64,000 nucleotides of DNA from Serratia quinivorans (GCF_946227985.1 NZ_CAMKGL010000012.1:85450-149449), one strand, 5' to 3'. Counted from the stretch's first letter, positions 47,999 to 55,703 are shown. Notes: a model not told the origin generated them from the letters alone. Numbers and translations are program-made.

Positions 47999-48260
47999 CG
48001 CGTAATTCTCTCTGGTAGCGTTCCCCCAGCTGGCGCAGTTGCTGATTATTCTTTTGTTGTTCTGCCATCAACGTGCGGTTATGGGCGTCCTGTTCCTGCA
48101 TGGTGGCAATCAGTCCTGACTGCTGCGCCAGCGTCTTCTTCTGTTTCTCAACCTGTTGCCGAGCCTCTTGGTATTTTCCGTGGTAATGATCTGCACTCCA
48201 GATCAGTCCACCAGCAAGGCTGAGAACAAACACTGCGACCAGTATCTGATAGCGGTTCAT
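47886..48260 (-). CDS. Spanin inner-membrane subunit Rz
   Basis: 124-residue i-spanin from ATG 48260, overlapping the endolysin stop (ATGA). One N-terminal transmembrane helix (ILVAVFVLSLAGGLIWSA) and a long periplasmic coiled coil (YQEARQQVEKQKKTLAQQSG...). Its 3' part overlaps Rz1 by 113 bp in another frame. Confidence 0.87.
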   Translation of the reverse strand: MNRYQILVAVFVLSLAGGLIWSADHYHGKYQEARQQVEKQKKTLAQQSGLIATMQEQDAHNRTLMAEQQKNNQQLRQLGERYQRELRDALKNDKCGNSPMPAAVIDLLQQNAATGTAAGRPVAP

Positions 48261-48787
48261 TTGTCTAATCCCCAGCATGCCAGTTCGGCTTCCTGGTCCC
48301 GTCGTGCAACCTGACCAAAACAGTTATTCGAGCGGATCCGGCAATCCCGTCCACCGTCAAATATCCAGCGGCGGATCTCTCGGCATGCACCAGGGCGATC
48401 ACCGGCATTCAGTTTTTTGTAGAACGTCGAAGTAAAGCATTTGCTCGGGCCAATGTTCCATGGGCAGAACGAGGCGATCCCGACCTTCTGCGGCTCGGTC
48501 AGCGTCACTTTGACGTTGCGAACCACCCAATCGAGTGCTTTCTTCTGTTCGGCTGCGTCAATACGCTTGCACTGCTCGGCAGTCAGGCGCTGGCCCTTCA
48601 CGACCTTTTGGCCGTTGACCATTGTCACGCCGCCACAGAGTGTCCAGATGCCGACACCATCCTGATACGCCGTTAGCCGCTGTCCTTCCTTCTCATCCTG
48701 AAACTGCGCCATCATCACTGGGGCAGATGCGCCAGCAGCGATTAACGCCAGCATCGCAGAACTGAGTTTCGTTTTTATCGAAGCCAC
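48257..48787 (-). CDS. SAR endolysin, GH24 lysozyme
   Basis: 176-residue muramidase. The N-terminus is a weakly hydrophobic signal-anchor-release helix (MLALIAAGASAPVMMAQF), not a cleavable signal, as in phage 21 R. The catalytic triad E-8-D-5-T is visible in KEGQRLTAYQDGVGIWT. Several Cys residues (LCGG, FCPW, KCF and others) may control activation. GTG start overlapping the holin stop (TAGTG). Confidence 0.9.
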   Translation of the reverse strand: MASIKTKLSSAMLALIAAGASAPVMMAQFQDEKEGQRLTAYQDGVGIWTLCGGVTMVNGQKVVKGQRLTAEQCKRIDAAEQKKALDWVVRNVKVTLTEPQKVGIASFCPWNIGPSKCFTSTFYKKLNAGDRPGACREIRRWIFDGGRDCRIRSNNCFGQVARRDQEAELACWGLDK

Positions 48788-49050
48788 TACTCGCCCCCTA
48801 TCAGGTCTACATCCTGAGCGCTGATGTTCTTGGTAGAGCGGTCAATCAGGTACATTTTGAGTAGTTTCTCTCGCCGGCATCTAAACCAGATACCGACGAC
48901 ACACCCGACAACGGAGGAGAGAATGCCGACAATGATGCCGATCACCATCCACTCACTGGGGGAGAAGTAATTAATGGCCCCGAGCAACAGGCCTACCAGC
49001 CAGCCGCCATGCGTGGCGTTATCTGCAATTTTTTCCGGCATGGTTCTCAT
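48787..49050 (-). CDS. Holin, phage-21-like with possible dual start
   Basis: 87-residue class II holin with two transmembrane segments (GGWLVGLLLGAINYF and MVIGIIVGILSSVVGCVVGIWF) joined by SPSEW, nearly the S21 loop (SPSQW). It begins Met-Arg-Thr-Met, matching the Met-Lys-Ser-Met dual start of phage 21 S, in which the longer product (extra basic residue) is antiholin and the shorter is holin. GGAGG lies 1 nt before the first ATG and 10 nt before the second (49041). Pairing with a SAR endolysin supports a pinholin system. Confidence 0.86.
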   Translation of the reverse strand: MRTMPEKIADNATHGGWLVGLLLGAINYFSPSEWMVIGIIVGILSSVVGCVVGIWFRCRREKLLKMYLIDRSTKNISAQDVDLIGGE

Positions 49051-49096
49051 ACCTCCCCCTTCCGGGGATTAGTCCCGGTACCGGGTGATAGAAACG

Positions 49097-49120
49097 AAAA
49101 AAGCCGAGCATTAGCTCAGC
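49097..49120 (-). terminator. Terminator upstream of lysis genes
   Basis: Minus strand GCTGAGC-taat-GCTCGGC followed by six Ts. It lies between the moron region and the holin, so late transcription from the Q-like gene must pass it by antitermination. Confidence 0.85.
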
Positions 49121-49198
49121 TTCTGAATTATTTGCCTGTTAATTTTCCACCTCAGACGGTAGTGGTATCCTCTGCCCTCATCAATAAGGAGGTTCACT

Positions 49199-49642
49199 GT
49201 GAGCGCTATATACAATTTGTGGCACATCATCAAGGCAAGAGTCTGTGATAATCGTAATTTGAACCATTCCGCATATTACTCTGGTAGCCAGCAAGATAAC
49301 TGCATTAAAAATCGTTCCGCTCAGTTACTAATTCTCGAAATAACACTTCATGAACACCGCAAAAAATTTGCAACTATCTTCGAACCACTGAGTGGCAAGA
49401 CAGCACTGCATCATCTGATTTTTACAAAGACCAACTGGAAGCTAGCAGAAATACGAAGTTTATCCCTCACTGATAGTCTGCTTGTTATCCAAGCCGAAAT
49501 GCGCGTCGAAAAATTACCCGCAGAGGTACAAAAATTTATCGATTCACTTGAGCTACCAGAGGTTGCTTTTAACTTTGAGGAGCTTTTAGAGCAGGATTGG
49601 GATCCCAAGGAAAACTCAATCGTCCTGGCGTCAATGAATTAG
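49199..49642 (+). CDS. Counter-oriented moron gene, 147 aa
   Basis: The only rightward gene in the late region. GTG start with AAGGAGG 6 nt upstream. Basic N-terminus (IYNLWHIIKARVCDNRNLN), then mixed alpha/beta sequence and an acidic C-terminus (FNFEELLEQDWDPKEN). No family recognised. Orientation against the late operon and a terminator on its left suggest independent expression in the lysogen. Its 3' end overlaps the convergent gene at 49569 by 74 bp. Confidence 0.72.
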   Translation: MSAIYNLWHIIKARVCDNRNLNHSAYYSGSQQDNCIKNRSAQLLILEITLHEHRKKFATIFEPLSGKTALHHLIFTKTNWKLAEIRSLSLTDSLLVIQAEMRVEKLPAEVQKFIDSLELPEVAFNFEELLEQDWDPKENSIVLASMN

Positions 49643-49811
49643 CATAATGTTCCAAAGCTAAATCTACCTCAGAGAGCTGCTTTACTAGATCGGCTCTCTG
49701 TCCATTTAACTGGTTGTAATGCGCCACATACAGCCTCTGCTGATTTAACCAGTCCTCAAGCTGTTCGCTACTTAAGTCCGGATTGAAAAAGTATGGTTCG
49801 TTCTTGTCCAT
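49569..49811 (-). CDS. 80-aa phage protein
   Basis: ATG 49811 is preceded by AAGGAG at 6 nt. The sequence has an acidic helix (DLSSEQLEDWLNQQRLYV) and a Leu-rich helix (DLVKQLSEVDLALEHYANSL), with a Pro-rich end. Convergent with and overlapping the 3' end of the gene at 49199, so the two transcripts would be antisense to each other there. No family recognised. Confidence 0.62.
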   Translation of the reverse strand: MDKNEPYFFNPDLSSEQLEDWLNQQRLYVAHYNQLNGQRADLVKQLSEVDLALEHYANSLTPGRLSFPWDPNPALKAPQS

Positions 49812-49880
49812 CGAGGGCTCCTTGCAAACAAAAGGCCACACTTACTCATGGCCTTTATATTATAAATAAAACGCCGATAA

Positions 49881-50435
49881 TTATTTTTCAAATAAAAAAC
49901 TATCTTGATAATCAACTAGCTTTATCACACGAATCTCAGACTGTTCGAAATCAAGCTCCACCCGTTGCGATGGTTCGAATTTTTCAGAATTATTAGCAAG
50001 CTTAGGATTGGTGTTCTGATACATCTTGAATTTAGTGCCAGAGATGTGTTCTAAAGATGGATGAACTCTCAAGTCGGGAACAAAAAATATCGTTTCCTCA
50101 CCAGACACTCTTGGAGTGATGTCAAAGACCTCACCCTCAAGTGATTTATAAAGGCAATGTGCCTCACCCTCAATCATGGTGGGGCTTTCCCATATCATCC
50201 AGCCTAAAACCGGCTCTCCCCCTCCATTATCCCTGATCATTCTGGCCACATTGTAATAGCACTCACCAGCTAAGGGGGCAAAAGATTCCGGCAATGTTAA
50301 TTTAAAATAACCACCTGAAATAGATGCTGTTGGGAAGATTTTTTTTAAAAGCCTGGATACATTTGCACTCATAATAGTAGGTGTTGTTGGTTCATAAAGG
50401 TGAAACAAACCATCAAACCCGTTTAACATATGCAT
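49881..50435 (-). CDS. Moron protein with possible Cys-His-Asp triad
   Basis: 184-residue protein in the slot between the Q-like gene and lysis, where Shiga-toxin phages carry stx. I see Cys59 in AGECYYNVARM, His93 in EGEAHCLY and Asp105 in EVFDITPR, an order and spacing like papain/NlpC-fold cysteine hydrolases, but this is inference from motif layout. No signal peptide, so a cytoplasmic role is likely. It has its own flanking terminator (50530). AT-rich compared with neighbours. Starts at 50435 or 50429 are both possible. Confidence 0.68.
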   Translation of the reverse strand: MHMLNGFDGLFHLYEPTTPTIMSANVSRLLKKIFPTASISGGYFKLTLPESFAPLAGECYYNVARMIRDNGGGEPVLGWMIWESPTMIEGEAHCLYKSLEGEVFDITPRVSGEETIFFVPDLRVHPSLEHISGTKFKMYQNTNPKLANNSEKFEPSQRVELDFEQSEIRVIKLVDYQDSFLFEK

Positions 50436-50529
50436 ACGCGATTACCTATTAATTTCAGGAGTTAATAGAATACATATGTACATAGGCTAAAATCGATAAA
50501 TTTTTACAAAATCCTATAAAGCTCACCAT

Positions 50530-50560
50530 AAAAAAACCCACTCGATGGCGGGTTTCTTTT
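50530..50560. terminator. Terminator between Q-like gene and moron
   Basis: AACCCAC (50535-50541) pairs with GCGGGTT (50548-50554), with A-run before and T-rich tail after, active in principle on both strands. It would be the tR'-like site that a Q-type protein must overcome. Confidence 0.75.
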
Positions 50561-50624
50561 TGATTTGTCGCTGCGGGTACTACTTCGCGAAGCTTAACCT
50601 AATCTAACCATTTTCCGCGCAAAG

Positions 50625-51185
50625 TCAACGGTAAAATCTTTCAACGTTTGAATTGAACGCATCACTCATCGGCAGGTAAAGCATAAACTCGGCAGTTTTC
50701 AACCAAACGGCGATCCGGGTTTCGCAGGTGCGCAGGCTCCAATCAGGGCGAATATCATGCAAATCTGCCGCCATACTCTTTTTGCTTTTTCCTTTCCCGA
50801 TATAGCGTTCATGGATGACAAATTTCAGGCCAGGGTGCGACAGCAGAACGGTACCGATCACCTGGTCAATGGTCCCCGCCTCTTGATCAGTACAGAACGC
50901 CAGGCTACTTTTTTGTTTCCCCTCGAGGATATCCAAAAGATAACGCTGCAGTTCCTCTTTGCTACACCCGGTCTTTTTTAATTGCCGCAACGCTTGGGTT
51001 ATCGCTGCTTTCGTCACTTTCTCACAGGCCAATAAACGGTTAAACATACTGCCGGCGCTGCCGTACTTTGCCATGCCCGACCAGCGGCCCCACATTTTCA
51101 ACTTACCCTCTATCCAAACTTGCTCCAGCGCACGCAAGTGCAGCTCTTTGCCGTCGCCCTTACCAATATTCTCAGGATAAATCAT
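50625..51185 (-). CDS. Q-like late antiterminator (DUF1133)
   Basis: 186-residue protein of the DUF1133 family, which occupies the Q position in many lambdoid phages. Seen: the invariant start MIYPENIGKGDGKELHLRALEQVW, WGRWSGMAKYG, and a helix-turn-helix-like C-terminus (SKKSMAADLHDIRPDWSLRTCETRI). Predicted to let RNA polymerase read through terminators into the leftward lysis, head and tail genes. Its start overlaps the YbcO-like stop. Confidence 0.84.
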   Translation of the reverse strand: MIYPENIGKGDGKELHLRALEQVWIEGKLKMWGRWSGMAKYGSAGSMFNRLLACEKVTKAAITQALRQLKKTGCSKEELQRYLLDILEGKQKSSLAFCTDQEAGTIDQVIGTVLLSHPGLKFVIHERYIGKGKSKKSMAADLHDIRPDWSLRTCETRIAVWLKTAEFMLYLPMSDAFNSNVERFYR

Positions 51186-51469
51186 AACTTGCCCTCACTT
51201 CTTAAAATAACTTGCGTGCGAAATACGCCCTCGGCGTGGTAAAGACGCAGGGTTTCACGGTTATATTCGGTTTTTGTACGGGAATCGATGGCGTCATGGC
51301 AGCAGCTGCAAGACCAGGCACCCTGCTCATCGTTAGGTTTCATGCCGCCACCGCAAGTGCCAGCCAGGCGGTAATGCGCCAGGACGGTGGTTTCTGGGTT
51401 GAAATTACAGATGCCTGGTATCCGGATCTGGCAGTCGCGGCCTTTGGCCTCTTTTGTCAACTTGCTCAT
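51182..51469 (-). CDS. DUF1364 (YbcO-like) nuclease-fold protein
   Basis: 95-residue zinc protein like YbcO in lambdoid nin regions. CQIRIPGICNFNPETTVLAHYR and WSCSCCHDAIDSR supply the conserved Cys and His residues of an HNH-related fold. Overlaps neighbouring genes on both sides by 4 bp. Exact role in the phage is not known. Confidence 0.85.
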   Translation of the reverse strand: MSKLTKEAKGRDCQIRIPGICNFNPETTVLAHYRLAGTCGGGMKPNDEQGAWSCSCCHDAIDSRTKTEYNRETLRLYHAEGVFRTQVILRSEGKL

Positions 51470-52059
51470 GAGGTGTACCCCATAAGTTGGGCAGCAGCAT
51501 TTTCTGCAGATTGCTGATCAGGGAAGGTGCGGAACAGGATGTAATTCCAGAGCACGTCGAGCACTGCCTTGTAGAATTCGCCAAACTCGATATCGTCCAT
51601 TTTTGCGAACGAGATCGACTTGGGTTCTCTACGTGTGGTGCCGTCAGGCATGAGGTACTCGGTATAGAAGCCGGCCTGTATAGTTACCCAACCGCGGAAC
51701 GCTTCGAATGATTTTGCGGCGCTGATATTTCCTGCGCGCTTCTCAGCGACATCAGCCAGATATTCATCGGCAGCAGCCTGCAGTGCTTCTGCACCACCAG
51801 CGTAATACGTGAGGAATTTGACGTAGCCATTCACCAGTGCTTTATCTGCGGGTGATATGGCACCGCCGCTAGGCTGCCAGTAGTCGAAACCAAGGTTCAG
51901 CAGCGAGAACAGCTTGCGGTGAAATGCCGGATTACGGGCCTGTTTGAAATCGGCGTATAGAACAGAGCCGAACTTTTTGGAACGCAGAAAATCCCTGGCA
52001 TCCCGTGTCGCGGGTACCAGCAGGTCACCTGCTGTTTTGATGTAAGAATACTGCGCCAT
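51466..52059 (-). CDS. DUF1367 family protein
   Basis: 197-residue nin-region protein of the DUF1367 type. Features: SKKFGSVLYADFKQARNPAFHRKLFSLL-type N-terminus and TEYLMPDGTTRREPKSISFAKMDDIEFGEFY. Commonly located beside YbcO/NinX genes and Q. Function unknown; possibly involved in DNA metabolism. Confidence 0.82.
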   Translation of the reverse strand: MAQYSYIKTAGDLLVPATRDARDFLRSKKFGSVLYADFKQARNPAFHRKLFSLLNLGFDYWQPSGGAISPADKALVNGYVKFLTYYAGGAEALQAAADEYLADVAEKRAGNISAAKSFEAFRGWVTIQAGFYTEYLMPDGTTRREPKSISFAKMDDIEFGEFYKAVLDVLWNYILFRTFPDQQSAENAAAQLMGYTS

Positions 52060-52129
52060 TGGGTTCTCTCCGGTGGCGCAGCAGTTGCTCAGAATTTGAA
52101 TGGGCTGGGTGTTCAGTCCAGCTCATTAA

Positions 52130-52321
52130 TTATAGCGCGTTTCCATCGGGTCTTACAATCGAATACCCGGCGGATTTTGCCAAATCTATCAACGAGTTAA
52201 ATGATGCTATGTGCTCGTTTTCTTTAACGATGCGAGTGCCAGCTATGACGCCGTTATCGCAAGTAATTACAATTCGTCCGGTGCTGGGAAGTGATTTAAG
52301 TAAATCTTTAATATCAATCAA
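52130..52321 (-). CDS. 63-aa phage protein
   Basis: Starts at TTG 52321 (GAGAC about 7 nt upstream). The sequence (IKDLLKSLPSTGRIVITCDNG ... SLIDLAKSAGYSIVRPDG) looks like a compact alpha/beta domain. Between DUF2513 and DUF1367 genes. No family recognised. Confidence 0.5.
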   Translation of the reverse strand: MIDIKDLLKSLPSTGRIVITCDNGVIAGTRIVKENEHIASFNSLIDLAKSAGYSIVRPDGNAL

Positions 52322-52410
52322 TTAACTGTCTCTTTATTGTGTGCTGCGAGTTTATTAAACCAAAGCACTGTACAAATAAACAGTGACTGGTTTTGTGTCA
52401 CGCCTCAAAC

Positions 52411-52439
52411 AAAAAAACCGCTAAGTGGCGAGGTTTTTT
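52411..52439 (-). terminator. Terminator after DUF2513 gene
   Basis: A7-CCGC ... GCG-A-GG-T6: an imperfect stem with A and T tracts on both sides, overlapping the DUF2513 stop codon. Confidence 0.65.
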
Positions 52440-52857
52440 AGTCAGCATCGAATCCCGTCAAATCTTTGATTTTTTTCTTAGCAAAACCTGTGGCCAAGCT
52501 TTTCGCAATACCAATCAATGACTGGATGCTGGCCACATCTTTGAATTCCGTTTTCACCGTTTCCCAAACCTCCTTTTGTCTAAGGTTGGTAATGAATTCA
52601 TGACCCGAAGTCGTTAACCGAAGTGGCATTGCACCCCATGAATACCCATCGTCCGCTCGAGCGTATAAACCAAATCCACTACCACCGTCAGCCCGAGCAA
52701 TCATACCCTGCTCGTAAAGAAGCCGAATGTGGAAAATAAATTCATCTGTGTTGTAATCAAATCCTTGATCTGCAAGTTCATTAATATCGGTTTCTGGGCC
52801 GGGGTTATCCTCAAAAGCCAACAGCAAATTTTTGATATATTCTTGGTTTATTCTCAT
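52438..52857 (-). CDS. DUF2513 family protein
   Basis: 139-residue winged-helix-like protein with ATG 52857 preceded by GAGGA at 6 nt. NQEYIKNLLLAFEDNPGPETD, LLYEQGMIARAD and LRLTTSGHEFITNLR fit the DUF2513 pattern, common in phages and mobile elements. DNA-binding is plausible but not shown. Its own promoter would lie in the 247-bp gap to 53105. Confidence 0.75.
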   Translation of the reverse strand: MRINQEYIKNLLLAFEDNPGPETDINELADQGFDYNTDEFIFHIRLLYEQGMIARADGGSGFGLYARADDGYSWGAMPLRLTTSGHEFITNLRQKEVWETVKTEFKDVASIQSLIGIAKSLATGFAKKKIKDLTGFDAD

Positions 52858-53060
52858 GCTATTTCCTCTGTGTATTTTTTTCTTTGACTCCACTTAAATT
52901 TAGCACTTAATTTTTAATCTGATTGCGGGATATAACCTATTTTTAAATGAATTCAACAGGTTAATTTATTGAGGCTTTTTTTAAGTTATATCCCAAAACA
53001 GCAATTTTTGAGAAACCCACACTCAGTTATGCCACCATCATACTAGCAACACTGCAGATG

Positions 53061-53085
53061 CAAAAAAGGGAGCCTAAGCTCCCTT
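53061..53085 (-). terminator. Rho-independent terminator
   Basis: AAGGGAGC-ctaa-GCTCCCTT (53066-53085), then six Ts on the minus strand. Ends the 48-residue gene just to its right. Confidence 0.9.
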
Positions 53086-53104
53086 ACCTAAAATTATCGA
53101 CATA

Positions 53105-53251
53105 TCAGCCTTGCCGGTACTTATCGCGCGGAACATAGAAGTGGAACAAACCGCCATCTTTCTTGAAGATACGTTTCCCGTTCTTCGTAATGAATGGGGT
53201 GAAAACTTCCACCATGTCGTCTTGTGGTGCTTCATTTAGGTTGTTAGTCAT
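53105..53251 (-). CDS. 48-aa phage protein
   Basis: Starts at ATG 53251 with AGG 9 nt upstream. An acidic N-terminus (NNLNEAPQDDMVEVF) is followed by a basic part (TPFITKNGKRIFKKDGGLFHFYVPRDKYR). The pattern suggests a small nucleic-acid- or protein-binding peptide. Strong own terminator, so probably expressed as its own unit. No family recognised. Confidence 0.6.
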   Translation of the reverse strand: MTNNLNEAPQDDMVEVFTPFITKNGKRIFKKDGGLFHFYVPRDKYRQG

Positions 53252-53420
53252 CGTCTGATACCTGTTCATTTGACAAGCTACCTTTACAACCCTGAGTTCC
53301 GCGATTACAATCTCGAGTGTCTAAGTCAAGTAGTAACCTGAACCTCAGGAAATCTAGGGGGTAGCAAATACCCTAGAATTCTTTGTTGTTCGATAAGGGC
53401 TAGAGGTATGTTTCATGCTT

Positions 53421-53966
53421 CTAGCCCTTTAGTTTTCGCCACACTATGGTGGCAGTCTCCATACTCACTCCAAACGCCCTGCTTATCCGTCCTGGGTTGA
53501 GTAAATTAGTGCGGTCACCCTCATCCACTAGCATCCAAGCTGCAAATTCATTAGCCTGCCACTCGACATCCTCCATATAACTATGGTTAGAAGGGACTTG
53601 AGAATGTGCAAACTGAGGTATTGTATTTGCGTGCAAAAAGAAATGCCCAAGCTCATGCGCTAACGTAAACCTCCCACGTGATTCCCCTTTATGGGCAGAA
53701 ACGTAAGTGTCGCTACGTACAACTATTCTCTTTTGGCTAGGAATAGTCACAGCGTACTCGCCGGGCATTTCGTCTATATCAACAACTTCCAGAGTCAAAA
53801 ACTCAAGGTTGTGTAACTTATCTAACACGCCAAGCACATTGACTTGGTTCCCTATTGGTGGAACCAGTGAGCAGCACGCCCGGCGAATTATTGATGCGTT
53901 TTCCCTGATAAACTCAGAGGATAGTGGTGTTACTTTATTACCCAAAATCCGCGTTGCTCTCTGCAT
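53421..53966 (-). CDS. ImmA/IrrE-type metallopeptidase
   Basis: 181-residue protein with the zinc motif HELGHFFLH (His-Glu-x2-His) and downstream Glu (WQANEFAAWML) typical of the ImmA/IrrE family. ImmA in ICEBs1 cleaves its partner repressor ImmR; other members are antitoxin-cleaving or stress-sensing. It lies 15 bp after an XRE gene, forming a two-gene unit. Likely target: that XRE protein. Confidence 0.85.
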   Translation of the reverse strand: MQRATRILGNKVTPLSSEFIRENASIIRRACCSLVPPIGNQVNVLGVLDKLHNLEFLTLEVVDIDEMPGEYAVTIPSQKRIVVRSDTYVSAHKGESRGRFTLAHELGHFFLHANTIPQFAHSQVPSNHSYMEDVEWQANEFAAWMLVDEGDRTNLLNPGRISRAFGVSMETATIVWRKLKG

Positions 53967-53981
53967 CGGTTCGTTCCTATC

Positions 53982-54350
53982 TTATCGTTTCATAGTCATC
54001 TCATTTAAGGTCTGAAGCCACTGCAAAGCCTCTTCATCAGGTATTTCTTTGTATTTCCTAGCGAAAGATATAAATAACTCCCGTTGAAGCTCAGGGGTAC
54101 CATCAAAATCCTCCTTAAAGCTGGGTTGGGATACATCGACCAACCGTGCTAACTCTTCTTCCCCAGAGCAATATGCACTGTAAAGAGAGATGATTTTATA
54201 CTTTGTACTATCGTTAATGGCTCGCTTTCCTAGTTCAATCGCAGAAAGCTGTGCAATGCTAATATCCAATTCTGCAGCCATGTCTATAAGAATCTGATTA
54301 CGATCGATCCTTACCTTTCTCAAGAATTTGCCTAACTGTGTAATTTTCAT
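53982..54350 (-). CDS. XRE-family repressor partner of ImmA-like protease
   Basis: 122-residue protein with an N-terminal helix-turn-helix (GKFLRKVRIDRNQILIDMAAELDISIAQLSAIE, described here in two parts by position 7-40) and a helical C-terminal tail. Excellent ribosome-binding site (GAGGAG, 5 nt). It is first in a unit with the metallopeptidase. Direct repeats at 54410 and 54434, about 60 bp upstream of the start, are candidate operators for self-repression. Distinct from the main immunity repressor at 59344. Confidence 0.83.
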   Translation of the reverse strand: MKITQLGKFLRKVRIDRNQILIDMAAELDISIAQLSAIELGKRAINDSTKYKIISLYSAYCSGEEELARLVDVSQPSFKEDFDGTPELQRELFISFARKYKEIPDEEALQWLQTLNEMTMKR

Positions 54351-54409
54351 GACATCTCCTCGGTGTTTTTATCAACTCATGACACCCTGAGCATATCAAA
54401 TCATATTAC

Positions 54410-54446
54410 AGAATCGTTTTCAACACTTTTTGTAGAATGGTTTGCA
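54410..54446. promoter_or_regulatory. Direct repeats upstream of XRE gene
   Basis: AGAATCGTTTTCA (54410-54422) and AGAATGGTTTGCA (54434-54446) are direct repeats 24 bp apart, a little over two helical turns. Candidate operator pair for the XRE protein. Confidence 0.5.
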
Positions 54447-54450
54447 CAAC

Positions 54451-54880
54451 AAAGATAACTGTTCTTTTTTTTATGTAATGCATTGATGCAATATAAGATA
54501 AAGAGCACCCTTCAGTTTTGCAAGTGAACAAACTGAGCGTTTTTTGTGGATAAGCTGTGCGAGAAATTACCATCTACAATCACAATCCCATACAGCACAA
54601 GGGATTGAGCGAAAATGGCAGATATGTACAACCATAAAAAAACAACCACTACATATAGATTGATTGTTCATTTACCGTACAGCTCGGGCGTTTTGAATCT
54701 CTACTTTTTGATTCGACTACAGTGATTGCATTTTCTTCAGTAATAGAAATGCATTCATGAGGGCAAATTTTTATATGTTTCTGGACTAACGCAAAAAGGA
54801 ACTTGCATGCATTCGGTTAAGAAACACATGAACAGGCGGCACGGATGATACGCATTGCTACATTTCTGTTGGCCAAATGC
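54451..54880. other. AT-rich region without a firm gene
   Basis: About 430 bp between the XRE/ImmA unit and the next phage gene. The best coding candidate is a rightward frame 54615-54725 (36 codons; AAGGGA 10 nt before ATG; product MADMYNHKKTTTTYR...), for which support is weak. A 13-codon frame at 54806 also has a ribosome-binding site. Otherwise I see nothing but promoter-like AT tracts. Confidence 0.4.
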
Positions 54881-54994
54881 TCATACCAGCACCGCCAGAG
54901 CGGCAACTACCGCCCCCACTACCCAAAAGATCGCACACGCCCAGAACACCGCCGCCCATGGATTACGCACTACCCAGCCCTTTAAATTCGTCAT
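54881..54994 (-). CDS. 37-aa membrane peptide
   Basis: Starts at ATG 54994, which overlaps the stop of the 81-residue gene (ATGA), with AAGGA 8 nt upstream. One long hydrophobic helix (AVFWACAIFWVVGAVVAALAVL) after a short polar head. Small phage membrane protein; could act in exclusion or lysis control, but no evidence for either. Confidence 0.65.
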   Translation of the reverse strand: MTNLKGWVVRNPWAAVFWACAIFWVVGAVVAALAVLV

Positions 54995-55236
54995 TGCCCC
55001 GTTCCTTCTCTGCGTTCGCGCCAGTAATTCAGACGCGCCTTGAAATGTTCCCGGTACCGCTCCGGAGCCTCTTCAATCGCCACCAGCACCTTTGTGCGGG
55101 TGATCTTCCGTGCGTACAGGTCACGGATCAGGCCGCTGGCGCGCAGGTCGTACTGCTCTAAATCGCGGCATTCCTGCGGCCACTGGCCTCGATTGAATGG
55201 CAGGCCGGGCGGAAGATAATCCGATTGCCCGGCCAT
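54991..55236 (-). CDS. 81-aa phage protein
   Basis: Charged helical protein (LPPGLPFNRGQWPQECRDLEQYDL, then LIRDLYARKITRTKVLVAI; C-terminal ERYREHFKARLNYWRERREG). Found between a replication-region gene and a small membrane peptide, with an overlapping stop. No family recognised; Arg-rich end may contact nucleic acid. Confidence 0.68.
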   Translation of the reverse strand: MAGQSDYLPPGLPFNRGQWPQECRDLEQYDLRASGLIRDLYARKITRTKVLVAIEEAPERYREHFKARLNYWRERREGTGQ

Positions 55237-55239
55237 CGT

Positions 55240-55662
55240 TTATGCCCTCGATTCGGCAGCCAAACGGCGCATGACGTCTTTTTCTGACGGAATTGATGCT
55301 GTGAGCACCCTTTGCTGTATCTCGCGGCGTACAGCCGTTAGAGGCTTAAGGATGTGCACTACCCGATCGAGAGGCATGCGGAGCATCAGGGCGATGCTTT
55401 CAGGGGAACGTCCAAGGCGCTGCAATTCGTAAATGCCAGTCATTACCCGGCGGCCATAACTGATACGGTCACCGATTTTGACGATTGGCCCCATTTCAGA
55501 GACTGGCTTAGCTACGCGCTGGGGTTTTGGCGGTGGGCAGTATGGGGCGCGACAGCGTGCACGTGCCGCCTGGTTGATGCTGTCCATGATGGCCGGGCCG
55601 TGGTCACAGCCGTCATCCATAACAAAACGCTTATCGCGGATCATTTCGTTGATACTGGTCAT
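55240..55662 (-). CDS. 140-aa phage protein, helicase-downstream
   Basis: N-terminal SINEMIRDKRFVMDDGCDHG, Cys/Pro-rich stretch (RCRAPYCPPPKPQRVAKP), then a helix-turn-helix-like region (IYELQRLGRSPESIALMLRMPLDRVVHILK by position about 75-105). A DNA-binding role is plausible. Translation start lies directly in the repeated GAGGAAAGACCAATG element. No family assigned. Confidence 0.7.
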   Translation of the reverse strand: MTSINEMIRDKRFVMDDGCDHGPAIMDSINQAARARCRAPYCPPPKPQRVAKPVSEMGPIVKIGDRISYGRRVMTGIYELQRLGRSPESIALMLRMPLDRVVHILKPLTAVRREIQQRVLTASIPSEKDVMRRLAAESRA

Positions 55663-55703
55663 TGGTCTTTCCTCGTTTGTTTGTTCAAGCGCTGGTCAGG
55701 CGC
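55662..55703 (-). promoter_or_regulatory. Intercistronic hairpin-RBS element, copy 1
   Basis: Minus strand: GCGCCTGACCAGCGC (55703-55689), 14 nt spacer, GAGGAAAGACCAA (55674-55662) merging into the ATG of the 140-residue gene. The first block can form a GCGC hairpin; the second is the ribosome-binding site. Matches copies at 58462 and 60887. Confidence 0.7.

Noticed and set aside
49569..49811. 80-aa gene as a mere antisense shadow of the 49199 gene
   Set aside because: Kept as a gene: only its last 74 bp overlap, and it has an AAGGAG site at the right distance.
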